Shown: positions 16,712 through 23,882 of the stretch, in pieces | How positions within the stretch are numbered: position 1 is the first letter of the stretch | How the letters are laid out: each line of letters opens with the position of its first letter | NCBI GenBank assembly: GCA_003023645.1 | Contig: PXYQ01000005.1 | Coordinates: 1-35,950, forward strand | Length of the DNA: 35,950 bases | Source: Candidatus Arcticimaribacter sp. | GTDB taxonomy: Bacteria > Bacteroidota > Bacteroidia > Flavobacteriales > Flavobacteriaceae | Reading direction: 5' to 3' | Notes under the pieces: generated by a model | What the model saw: the letters and a program-made list of their open reading frames with translations, nothing else | Database searches by the model: none | What the model was told of the DNA's origin: nothing | Program-made: the position numbers and the translations under genes

Positions 16712-17425
16712 CTAATTGTTTTCTTTGTTTCGATTTTCTTTTTCAATTCGAATTTCTTCAACAAAAGAAGCACTGATTACGCCAGTTGGGATAGCAACTA
16801 CTCCAATTCCAACAAGTGAAATTAATGTAGCAAACAGTTTTCCACCAACAGTTACTGGGTATACATCCCCGTAACCAACAGTCGCTAGCGACACTGTAGC
16901 CCACCAGATTGATTCCGTTATGCTTGAGAATTTTTCAGGTTGTGCTTCATTCTCTAAATAATAAATAGCAGATGCTGAAAAAAGTATGGTTAAAACCGAA
17001 AGGAATAAGGTGAATATAAGTTCGGCCTTTACTCCGGCTAAAGATTTTGTGAAGACACGCAACGAGTTACTGTTTCTTCCAAGTTTAAAAATACGAGTCA
17101 ATCTAAATAATCTTAAAATCCGTAGGAATCGACCATCTAATTTCATGAATTGATTCAAGTAAAACGGGAGTATAGAAATCAAATCAATGAGTCCGAATAA
17201 ACTAAAAACATAGTTTGCAACACCTCTTTTACCTTCAGTAACAAAGGCATGGTAAACACGATAGATGTATTCTCCCGAAAAAATCAGTATAGAAATAAAT
17301 TCAAAAGCATGAAAATAAGTGCCATAGGCAACTCTTAAACTCAAATGAGATTCGAGCACCATAGCAAAAACATTTACGATAATTAATACGTAAATGAATC
17401 GGTCAAATAAATTGAATGATTTCAA
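16712..17425 (-). CDS. Voltage-gated potassium channel
   Basis: A 237-residue six-helix Kv-type ion channel subunit of the inner membrane, expected to act as a tetramer. S1-S3 are seen near 10-28, 38-58 and 70-90. S4 is arginine-rich (GRFLRILRLFRLTRIFKLGR, about 98-117) with a charge every third residue. The pore helix and selectivity filter are ATVSLATVGYGDVYP (TVGYGD at 182-187), followed by S6 ending near 220. The only start candidate before conserved sequence is TTG at 17425, preceded in frame by TAA. This TTG overlaps the TGA of an upstream 29-codon ORF, implying translational coupling. It is probably co-transcribed with crtI downstream. The physiological role is unknown. Confidence 0.88.
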   Translation of the reverse strand: MKSFNLFDRFIYVLIIVNVFAMVLESHLSLRVAYGTYFHAFEFISILIFSGEYIYRVYHAFVTEGKRGVANYVFSLFGLIDLISILPFYLNQFMKLDGRFLRILRLFRLTRIFKLGRNSNSLRVFTKSLAGVKAELIFTLFLSVLTILFSASAIYYLENEAQPEKFSSITESIWWATVSLATVGYGDVYPVTVGGKLFATLISLVGIGVVAIPTGVISASFVEEIRIEKENRNKENN

Positions 17426-17511
17426 TTATTCTTCGATAAATCTCTTATGATTGCAATTACTACAAGTATGGAAGTAACAATAACAACATTTGCAACAAAA
17501 GTAGTGGTCAT
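17422..17511 (-). CDS. Predicted 29-residue single-helix membrane microprotein
   Basis: This short ORF is below usual gene-calling length. It starts with ATG at 17511, begins MTTTFVANVVIVTSILVV, continues as one hydrophobic helix and ends with a basic, polar tail IIRDLSKNN. Its stop TGA overlaps the TTG start of the K+ channel (TTGA), the hallmark of translational coupling. A perfect TAnnTTTG box lies 22-29 bases upstream, so the ORF is the first translated element of the transcript. Size and layout recall KdpF, the 29-residue peptide of the Kdp K+ pump, but no sequence relation is claimed. It could be a leader peptide that controls channel translation, or a channel-associated subunit. It might also be a chance ORF; the promoter and overlap argue against that. 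Confidence 0.55.
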   Translation of the reverse strand: MTTTFVANVVIVTSILVVIAIIRDLSKNN

Positions 17512-17532
17512 AGATATAGCTTTTTATTACTT

Positions 17533-17540
17533 CAAAATTA
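17533..17540 (-). promoter_or_regulatory. -7 element for the microprotein-channel(-crtI) transcript
   Basis: On the minus strand the box reads TAATTTTG, an exact TAnnTTTG match. Start of transcription is predicted near 17527, about 15 bases upstream of the microprotein ATG. No good -33 TTG was found. Confidence 0.5.
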
Positions 17541-17658
17541 CTAAAATCTTTTGACACGAGATTCATGTTTTATTAGAAGAAATATTATAGTCCAAATCAC
17601 TTCGCTTTTTTTCGCTTTTGCTAACTTCTCTTCCTATCTTTATTGTGTTATATTATTT

Positions 17659-18333
17659 ATGAAAAACTTTACAACGCTGACACTATTCCATTTTAATTCT
17701 AATAGATTTTGGGCTTTTAAGCAAATGGGAATAGCCCCTTTTACGTTCCATAAAATTGAAGGCTTGGTGTTTTCTAAACTTATGGGTACTGGAGCTGGAG
17801 CTGGGTTTAGCTTGTTTCCAGATTTCTCAACCTATGCTTTTTTAGGCGTATGGGAAAGTGAGGCAAGTGCACAAGCTTTTTTTGAGTCCAGTAACTTCAT
17901 TAAAGAATATAAAAAACGAACCAATAAAATAAGAACCTTAAGTCTACGTCCTCTGCATAGTAGCGGAAAGTGGAGCGGTGAAAATCCCTTCGGGCCGAAT
18001 GTTGCAAAGGAAGATATGCCCCAAGGCAAGATTGCTATTATAACGCGCGCTACTTTACGTTGGAACCGTTTACTGTCTTTTTGGGCAGCAGTCCCAAAAG
18101 CCAGCAAAGCAATAGAAGCTGCTGAAGGAGTTCATTTTTATAAAGGCATAGGCGAGTGGCCTTTTATTCAACAAGCAACAATTAGCATTTGGGAGAACTT
18201 AGATGCGGTACATACTTTTGCTTATAAAGGTAAAGCCCATTCTGAAATTGTAAAAGACACCCGAAAGAAGAAATGGTATAAAGAAGACATGTTTTCTCGG
18301 TTTGAACTTTTAAATGATGTGACTTATGAGTAA
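17659..18333 (+). CDS. CrtA-like carotenoid monooxygenase (spheroidene monooxygenase family)
   Basis: CrtA-family proteins oxygenate the C-2 position of acyclic carotenoid ends; in purple bacteria they make the 2-keto group of spheroidenone. This 224-residue protein begins MKNFTTLTLFHFNSNRFWAF and carries the characteristic GLVFSKLMGTG, LFPDFSTYAFLGVW, IAIITRATLRW and FYKGIGEWPFIQQATISIW segments, ending FSRFELL. The frame is open to 17551 through a TTG, but family resemblance starts at the ATG at 17659. The upstream TATCTTTA (17635-17642) is a one-mismatch -7 box. Its stop overlaps the crtD start by 8 bases. With crtD and cruF as direct neighbours it probably acts on the hydroxylated psi end, perhaps at C-2'. 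The exact reaction is inference. Confidence 0.78.
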   Translation: MKNFTTLTLFHFNSNRFWAFKQMGIAPFTFHKIEGLVFSKLMGTGAGAGFSLFPDFSTYAFLGVWESEASAQAFFESSNFIKEYKKRTNKIRTLSLRPLHSSGKWSGENPFGPNVAKEDMPQGKIAIITRATLRWNRLLSFWAAVPKASKAIEAAEGVHFYKGIGEWPFIQQATISIWENLDAVHTFAYKGKAHSEIVKDTRKKKWYKEDMFSRFELLNDVTYE

Positions 18334-19798
18334 AAAAGTAATCATTGTGGGTTCGGGAATTGCGGGTATTGCGACTAGTATTCGTTTGGCCAAAAAAGGA
18401 TATGCTGTTACCGTTTTTGAAGCGAACGCTTATCCAGGCGGAAAACTAAGTGCCTTCAACCTAGGTGCCTATCGTTTTGATGCTGGGCCTTCTTTATTTA
18501 CGATGCCTCAATTTGTGGAAGAGCTTTTTGAATTGTGTGAAGAAGATCCTAAACACTATTTTGAGTATGATAAAAAAGAAGTTGGCTGTAATTATTTTTG
18601 GGAAGATGGCACACGTCTAAAAGCCTACGACGATTCCGAACGGTTTTTATCTGAAGTTGAACAGGTGTTAGGAGTGCCTACAAAAACGTTAAAAGATTAT
18701 TTGACAAAGGCAAAAAAGAAATATGATTTAACCGAATCCATTTTTTTAAAACGTTCTTTACACCAACTCAAATCTTTTTTAAATCCAGAAACCCTTAAAG
18801 CCATTCTAAATGTTCGCACTTTAGAAATTGGTAAAAGCTTGCATCAAGTAAACGAGGAACAACTTCAAGAACCGCATTTAGTGCAATTCTATGATCGTTT
18901 CGCTACCTATAATGGTTCTAATCCCTATCAAACTCCTGGGATCATGACTTTAGTGCAGCACTTAGAAGAACATTACGGAACCTTTGTTCCCAAGAAAGGG
19001 ATGGAGTCTATAACGACCTCTTTGTTTGAGCTTGCTAAGCGTCAAGGAGTAATTTTTCATTTTAATGAGAAAGTAGAAGAAATTGTCATTGAAAAGCGCA
19101 AAGTTGTGGGTGTGAAAACCGAAAAGATGTTTTATCCTGCCGATCAGGTATGTTCCAATATGGATGTATACCCAACATATAAATATTTATTACCTCAAGT
19201 TGTTGCTCCAACAAAAACCTTGGAACAAGAACGCTCTAGTTCTGCCGTTATTTTTTATTTAGGAATTTCCAGAACATTCAAAGAATTGGACTTACACAAC
19301 ATCTTTTTCTCAAAGGATTATAAGGAAGAGTTTAAAGCAATTTTTGAAGACCAGACCGTGTCTGACGATCCAACGGTTTATGTAAACATAACATCCAAAG
19401 ACATTGCAGCTGATGCTCCAACGGGTTGTGAAAATTGGTTTGTGATGATCAATACACCTGCAGATAAAGGGCAAGATTGGGATGTAATTACACATTCGAT
19501 TAGGGAGCGTTTTATCAAGAAAATCAACTTGATTTTAGACGTTAATTTGGAAGATTATATTGTTGAAGAAGATTTTTTAACACCTCCACTGATTCAACAA
19601 AAAACACAATCTCATCAGGGAGCTTTGTATGGTTCTTCTAGTAACGACCGTATGGCAGCATTTTTACGGCACCCTAATTTTTCACAACAAATTAAAAATC
19701 TATATTTTTGCGGTGGAAGCGTACATCCTGGAGGAGGGATTCCGCTGTGTTTATTATCTGCAAAAATTGTTTCAGACCAAATACCCGAGCTACTGTAA
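18326..19798 (+). CDS. crtD: CrtD-like carotenoid 3,4-desaturase
   Basis: This FAD-dependent desaturase of the CrtI/CrtD family introduces the C-3',4' double bond in 1'-hydroxylated carotenoids. The 490-residue protein has KVIIVGSGIAGIATSIRLA at the N-terminus, FEANAYPGGKLSAF and FDAGPSLFTMP. The C-terminal signature FCGGSVHPGGGIPLCLLSAK is the CrtD form rather than the VPGPGVPP form of CrtI, which also occurs in this window, so the two are clearly distinct paralogues. The start overlaps the crtA-like gene by 8 bases and the stop overlaps the cruF start by one base (TAATG). Such tight packing implies one coupled operon. Substrates are presumably 1'-hydroxy monocyclic or acyclic carotenoids made by CruF. 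Confidence 0.85.
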   Translation: MSKKVIIVGSGIAGIATSIRLAKKGYAVTVFEANAYPGGKLSAFNLGAYRFDAGPSLFTMPQFVEELFELCEEDPKHYFEYDKKEVGCNYFWEDGTRLKAYDDSERFLSEVEQVLGVPTKTLKDYLTKAKKKYDLTESIFLKRSLHQLKSFLNPETLKAILNVRTLEIGKSLHQVNEEQLQEPHLVQFYDRFATYNGSNPYQTPGIMTLVQHLEEHYGTFVPKKGMESITTSLFELAKRQGVIFHFNEKVEEIVIEKRKVVGVKTEKMFYPADQVCSNMDVYPTYKYLLPQVVAPTKTLEQERSSSAVIFYLGISRTFKELDLHNIFFSKDYKEEFKAIFEDQTVSDDPTVYVNITSKDIAADAPTGCENWFVMINTPADKGQDWDVITHSIRERFIKKINLILDVNLEDYIVEEDFLTPPLIQQKTQSHQGALYGSSSNDRMAAFLRHPNFSQQIKNLYFCGGSVHPGGGIPLCLLSAKIVSDQIPELL

Positions 19799-20457
19799 TG
19801 AAACTAAAACAGCTACTTGACGTACAACTTATAGCCATTGCGATTATTTGGCTGTTTCACGTTAGTGGAATTATAGGTATTCTTTATGGAAACTCGCAGT
19901 GGTTTGTTGCTGCTACACCAATTAATCTATCTCTTTGTTTTTTTCTACTTCTATTAGTAAGCTGGAAAACATCTGGGTTTGTTAAGATCGCAGCCATGAG
20001 TTTTGTAGTTGGAATGGTTGCCGAAATACTAGGTGTAAATTTTGGATATATTTTTGGTTCCTATGAATACGGTGAAGCGTTGGGGTGGAAGCTTTTTGGT
20101 GTGCCGCTATTGATTGGTGCTAACTGGACGATTTTGACAGTTTGTTCTGCTGCAATAGCAGCTCAACTATACGATCGATTAATCCCAAGAATTGTAATTG
20201 GATTGGGCTTAATGCTTCTTTTAGACTTTATGATCGAGCCTATTGCGCCTATCCTTGATTTTTGGGAATTTGAAGGCGGAATTGCGCCATCACAAAATTA
20301 TATAGGATGGTTTTTAGTTGCTTTACCGCTTCAGTTTTTGTACCATTATTGGAAGGTAGAACTTAAGCATTGGTTTGCACATCATCTGTTTTTATTACAG
20401 CTGTTGTTTTTTATGATCTTATTATTACAAATTAACACCTTACAAAATTTGCTATGA
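19798..20457 (+). CDS. cruF: CruF-type carotenoid 1',2'-hydratase (carotenoid biosynthesis membrane protein)
   Basis: The CruF family (DUF422) adds water across the 1',2' double bond of a psi end, giving a tertiary alcohol. The 219-residue protein is an integral membrane protein with six to seven hydrophobic segments. Conserved family pieces include AEILGVNFGYIFGSYEYG, LFGVPLLIGANWTIL and LLLDFMIEPIAPILDFWEFEGG, with acidic residues placed as in hydratases of this group. The frame opens at 19708 within crtD, but the ATG at 19798 starts the normal N-terminus and forms the TAATG coupling with crtD. Its own stop overlaps the lipoprotein start as ATGA. In flavobacteria this enzyme leads toward saproxanthin or myxol type pigments. 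Confidence 0.85.
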   Translation: MKLKQLLDVQLIAIAIIWLFHVSGIIGILYGNSQWFVAATPINLSLCFFLLLLVSWKTSGFVKIAAMSFVVGMVAEILGVNFGYIFGSYEYGEALGWKLFGVPLLIGANWTILTVCSAAIAAQLYDRLIPRIVIGLGLMLLLDFMIEPIAPILDFWEFEGGIAPSQNYIGWFLVALPLQFLYHYWKVELKHWFAHHLFLLQLLFFMILLLQINTLQNLL

Positions 20458-21029
20458 ATTCAACGTTTTTTAGGATTATAGGTTTAGTGTTTTTTCTTTC
20501 CGTGACTTCCTGTGAAATAAATGCATCGAAGTCAAAAAACGACCAATCAGAAGCTCTTGACAGTATTGCTAAGCCAATTGCAATACTTCCTGAAGCAAGG
20601 ATTTTTTTTATACCAAAAAATATAAAGGTTTTAGATTCTACGCTATACTTGAATGAGGCTTTCAATGTTTTTAAGAAAAACATTGAAACACTAAGTGAAT
20701 TAGATCCAACTAGTTTGGATCTCTATATAATTGCCTCACTAGGTTCGAGCAATAAACTTCTGAATGCAAATTTACCAGCCGGATTTGATGTTCCTGCAAT
20801 CAATAGCAGAATTCGAGTTGTTAAAACACAACTCTTACGGTGTAAATATTATAGCCAACAAGAAGATTTTGAGCTATTAAATCTAGGTCTAACTGAGCTC
20901 TTTGATTCGTATGATATCTTACTGAAGCGTATCGATGACATCGCGCTAAGCGAGGATGCACTTTCAGAAAATGAATTTAGTGTAAAAAAGGAATTGGAAG
21001 AACCGATGATGAGATTAAGGAAGAATTAA
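20454..21029 (+). CDS. Uncharacterised lipoprotein coupled to the carotenoid operon
   Basis: This gene was not recognised. It encodes 191 residues with a lipoprotein signal: hydrophobic FFRIIGLVFFLSVTSC with the lipobox cysteine at position 20, followed by a Ser/Lys/Asn-rich linker. The rest is predicted to be largely helical (FNVFKKNIETLSELD, then several heptad-like segments) and ends in a charged tail. It starts inside the cruF stop (ATGA), so it is the fourth gene of the crtA-crtD-cruF chain and should be translated with it. It may sit on the inner leaflet of the outer membrane or face the periplasm. A role in placing or trafficking pigment is only a guess from context. It ends tail-to-tail with the minus-strand gene. 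Confidence 0.72.
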   Translation: MNSTFFRIIGLVFFLSVTSCEINASKSKNDQSEALDSIAKPIAILPEARIFFIPKNIKVLDSTLYLNEAFNVFKKNIETLSELDPTSLDLYIIASLGSSNKLLNANLPAGFDVPAINSRIRVVKTQLLRCKYYSQQEDFELLNLGLTELFDSYDILLKRIDDIALSEDALSENEFSVKKELEEPMMRLRKN

Positions 21030-21487
21030 CTCACTTTTTTCTCTTCTCTTAAAAGAAAGCTTTGTTTTTCAAAAATTCGATTGGTGTGCAATGAGTTTTT
21101 TAGTTTTTCAACAAAGCGAATCAATCCATTTTGCGATTCTGAATTTACATCAATTTCCATAATTTGAAGCATAAGCTCTATCATGGATTCATCCGATTCA
21201 ATAGCTTTGCTAAAGGCATTTTGTTTTTCAGAACCAATAGTCGCAATCATAATCTCTTCTCTGTTGTGGTTATGAAGAAACGACGGATCAAGCTCAACCT
21301 CTTTACCGTTTACAAGTGTAATAAGGTCATTGTAAATTCTATTTCGGACTGTAGCTTGAAGATTAAAAAAACGCTTGTACTCAGGAAGATGTTGTTTGTC
21401 TGCTGATTTCAAGTACGATAGTTTTGCCGAACGACATTGATTCAATGCCTTCTGGTAAATCCCTAAAAGTTCTTTATTAATAGACAT
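21026..21487 (-). CDS. Small helical-bundle protein, DUF2383/PA2169-like
   Basis: A 153-residue soluble protein predicted to be almost entirely helical. The N-terminal stretch SINKELLGIYQKALNQCRSA, then LQATVRNRIYNDLITLV, resembles the ferritin-like four-helix DUF2383 family (PA2169 type). This is a pattern impression without a decisive motif, and a metal site cannot be read with confidence. Functions of such proteins are mostly unknown, with stress links proposed for some. The stop overlaps the end of the lipoprotein gene by a few bases on the opposite strand. It lies 52 bases downstream of the SDR gene on the same strand, so the two may form an operon. Confidence 0.55.
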   Translation of the reverse strand: MSINKELLGIYQKALNQCRSAKLSYLKSADKQHLPEYKRFFNLQATVRNRIYNDLITLVNGKEVELDPSFLHNHNREEIMIATIGSEKQNAFSKAIESDESMIELMLQIMEIDVNSESQNGLIRFVEKLKNSLHTNRIFEKQSFLLREEKKVS

Positions 21488-21539
21488 TTTTTCGTTTTAT
21501 TAAATTTACCAAAAACTCGTTCATGTTTAGAGTAACTCG

Positions 21540-22352
21540 TTAAGAGGATATTAACAAGTTTTTAACGCGAAAAGCATAGTTGAAATTTTGTAGAAGTTTC
21601 TCAGATGAAATTTTCCTATCAAAAGTTGCCGAATCCTTAAATAGAGGTAGGTTGCAGCCCAATTGAATTGCCATTTGCGTGTAGTATTCCACTCTATTTG
21701 GATGATAAGGTGTGACGCAGTTATAAACATTTTTAACGATGGGTTGACCTACTAGGCTACTTATGATATTGATACAATCCGTCAAATGAATTAAGTTGAT
21801 ACTTCCTTCCGGGTTCGTTACGAAGGCTTTTTTACTCAATTGAAATACTGGATGTCTATCGGATCCAATAAGACCTCCCATCCGAAGTATTGTAGTGTTC
21901 AAATGGACTGAATTAGATAGAAGCTCCTCGCATTGCAATAACTGTTTACCAGAATTAGTTTCAGGCTCAGTAATACTTTTTTCGGTAATTATTCCATACA
22001 AATTTCCATAAACGGATGTGCTGCTTATAAAAATCACTTCTTTAATGCCTTGTTCTATACAGGCTTTCTTAACATGATTTATCATCACATCAAATCTCCT
22101 TTTCGGATTCGACCGAAGACCGGGTGGCATGGCAATTATAAGCTTATCGACTGAACTGAAAAAACTCATTTCACCCACAATTCCTTCTTCGGTAACTTGA
22201 AGGATATACGGTTCAATGCTTTTAGAGTGTAGGGTGTTGAGTCTTTCTTCAGAAGTTGTACTTCCTTTTACTCGAAAACCTAAAGATAATAGGTGTTCTC
22301 CAAGGGGAAGTCCTAGCCAGCCGCATCCCAATATTCCAATTGATTTTGACAA
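21540..22352 (-). CDS. Atypical extended SDR / NAD(P)-dependent epimerase-like protein
   Basis: A 270-residue Rossmann-fold protein with the nucleotide-binding motif GILGCGWLGLPLGEHL at the N-terminus. The segment IFISSTSVYGN has the Ser and Tyr seen in SDR active sites, although the classical YxxxK lysine is not in place (YGNLYGIITEK follows). IHLTDCINIISSL is the usual substrate-domain piece. It resembles the YeeZ-type NAD-binding proteins. Substrate unknown. The start is TTG at 22352; an in-frame TAA lies eight codons upstream and no ATG lies between. That TTG coincides with the last bases of a perfect -7 box, so either transcription begins farther upstream or initiation is unusual. It is probably co-transcribed with the helical-bundle gene. 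Confidence 0.75.
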   Translation of the reverse strand: MSKSIGILGCGWLGLPLGEHLLSLGFRVKGSTTSEERLNTLHSKSIEPYILQVTEEGIVGEMSFFSSVDKLIIAMPPGLRSNPKRRFDVMINHVKKACIEQGIKEVIFISSTSVYGNLYGIITEKSITEPETNSGKQLLQCEELLSNSVHLNTTILRMGGLIGSDRHPVFQLSKKAFVTNPEGSINLIHLTDCINIISSLVGQPIVKNVYNCVTPYHPNRVEYYTQMAIQLGCNLPLFKDSATFDRKISSEKLLQNFNYAFRVKNLLISS

Positions 22353-22357
22353 AAGTA
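22350..22357 (-). promoter_or_regulatory. -7-like box overlapping the SDR start codon
   Basis: The minus strand reads TACTTTTG, an exact TAnnTTTG match whose last three bases are the predicted TTG start codon of the SDR gene. If it is active, its transcripts would lack this start. It may be a chance match in AT-rich DNA; the one-mismatch TATCTTTA about 25 bases upstream is an alternative promoter. Confidence 0.3.
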
Positions 22358-22507
22358 TTTGAATTTAATTTATGATATAAAGATAGGGAGAAGTTCAAGA
22401 ACTATTAAAATGTATTGCTTTTGCTTAGTTTTTACCCTTCTTATATCCAAGTAAAGGGTGTTGCTCGTTTATTTTTTATAACTTAGGGAAGATCTAAACC
22501 AATAATT

Positions 22508-22972
22508 ATGGCAATAAAAAGTTTTCAGGGAGAGCGAGAAACCAGTAAAAAGGTAGAGCAACCCACCGTTTTGGTAAAAGATATTATGACAACCAACTTA
22601 GTTCTTTTTACCGTTGAGCAGTCCATTCATGAAGTTATGAATTCCTTCATTAAGAATAAAATTTCAGGTGGACCAGTAGTCGATGACCGAGGCAAACTAA
22701 TTGGGGTTATATCGGAAGCCGATTGTATGAAAGAAGTTTCTGACAGTCGCTATTTCAATATGCCTATTTTAGATAAATCTGTCGGTCACTTTATGACTAA
22801 AGAAGTAGAAACTTTACCAGCATCCATGACATTATTTGACGCTGCGTCTCGATTTCATGAAACAAGTAGAAGAAGATTTCCAGTACTTGATAATAACAAG
22901 TTGGTAGGACAAATTAGCCGTAAAGACATCGTAATTGCCGCTATTAATTTAAAGAGTCAAAGCTGGCGTTAA
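22508..22972 (+). CDS. CBS-domain pair protein
   Basis: A 154-residue stand-alone Bateman module. Two CBS domains are seen at about 24-80 (VKDIMTTNLVLFTVEQSI to LIGVISEADCM) and 93-147 (GHFMTKEVETLPASMTLFDA to LVGQISRKDIVIAAI). Such pairs bind adenine nucleotides such as AMP, ATP or SAM and regulate partner proteins; no effector domain is attached here. The short N-terminal tail contains the charged QGERETSKK. The gene is monocistronic, divergent from the SDR gene, and its last bases overlap the end of the deacetylase-like gene tail-to-tail. The partner and the ligand cannot be inferred from the neighbourhood. Confidence 0.88.
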   Translation: MAIKSFQGERETSKKVEQPTVLVKDIMTTNLVLFTVEQSIHEVMNSFIKNKISGGPVVDDRGKLIGVISEADCMKEVSDSRYFNMPILDKSVGHFMTKEVETLPASMTLFDAASRFHETSRRRFPVLDNNKLVGQISRKDIVIAAINLKSQSWR

Positions 22973-23871
22973 TCGAAAACATCTTTTGCAACCCGAAAAG
23001 TATTGGCATGTGCCTCTATGATAATTTTGATGTCTTTAGAATAACCACCACCCATGCTGCATTGCACAGGAATTCCGTGTTTTTTACATAGTTCTAATAC
23101 ATATCTATCGCGTTGTTTACATCCTGCTATGCTCATGCCTAGTCGACCCAATTTGTCTGTTTCTAGCACATCTACTCCACAGAGGTAAAAAATAAAGTCA
23201 GGTTGGTTTTGTGCTATTAATTTAGGCAAAGTGTTTTGAAGAATATTTAAAAACACCTCATCAGAACATCCATCTTCAAGGGCTAAATCCAAGTCGCTAT
23301 TTTCTTTGTGGAATGGGTAATTCTTTTCTCCATGCATAGAAAACGTAAAGACATCGGGGATGGATTCAAAAATTTCAGCAGTTCCATTGCCTTGATGCAC
23401 ATCTAAATCAACTATTAAAATGTTGGTAACTAGTTTTTTGTCTAAAAGATATTGTGCCGCAATAGCTTGATCATTGAAGAGGCAAAAAGCTTCACCATGC
23501 GCTCTGAATGCATGATGTGTGCCACCTGCAATGTTCATTGCTATTCCGTGTTGTAATGCTTTAAGTGCGCCCTGAACCGTTCCTCCTGCTATGATGATTT
23601 CACGTTCAATAAGTTCCTTGCTTAGTGGGAAGCCAATTTTTCGAGCTTCTTTTTTATCAAGATCAAGTGCCAATAGCTTGGCTATGTATTCTGAGTGATG
23701 AATACGTTCTATTGTTGCTAGATTCAAAGCGGTTGGAGTGAAAAAATCCTCTGGAGTGCAGGTGCCTTCATATATCAGTTGCCTTGGAAGCAAATCATAT
23801 TTCTCCATTGGAAAACGATGTTTCAAAGGCAGTGGTAATTGATAAATCGGATGGAAAGCGATATTAAGCAA
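22969..23871 (-). CDS. Histone deacetylase-fold amidohydrolase (AcuC/HDAC-like)
   Basis: A 300-residue arginase/deacetylase-fold zinc hydrolase that removes acyl groups from lysine or polyamine-type amides. Catalytic His119-His120 lie in GGTHHAFRAHGEAFC. Zinc ligands are Asp157 and His159 in VDLDVHQGNGT and Asp239 in GVDVLETDKLG. Tyr282 in SMGGGYSKD is the transition-state tyrosine, so the active site is complete. The start is TTG at 23871: the N-terminus IAFHPIYQLPLPLKHRFPMEKY fits the family from its first residues and no ATG lies upstream. It begins 11 bases after the metG stop and is probably its operon partner. The natural substrate is unknown. Confidence 0.9.
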   Translation of the reverse strand: MLNIAFHPIYQLPLPLKHRFPMEKYDLLPRQLIYEGTCTPEDFFTPTALNLATIERIHHSEYIAKLLALDLDKKEARKIGFPLSKELIEREIIIAGGTVQGALKALQHGIAMNIAGGTHHAFRAHGEAFCLFNDQAIAAQYLLDKKLVTNILIVDLDVHQGNGTAEIFESIPDVFTFSMHGEKNYPFHKENSDLDLALEDGCSDEVFLNILQNTLPKLIAQNQPDFIFYLCGVDVLETDKLGRLGMSIAGCKQRDRYVLELCKKHGIPVQCSMGGGYSKDIKIIIEAHANTFRVAKDVFD

Positions 23872-23882
23872 AACGAATGAGC

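Noticed and set aside
17551-17658. N-terminal extension of the CrtA-like protein from a TTG
   Set aside because: The family pattern starts at the ATG at 17659; the extension is hydrophobic and unrelated.
19708-19797. Longer start of the cruF gene inside crtD
   Set aside because: The extension is basic and overlaps the conserved end of crtD; the ATG at 19798 gives the TAATG coupling and normal N-terminus.
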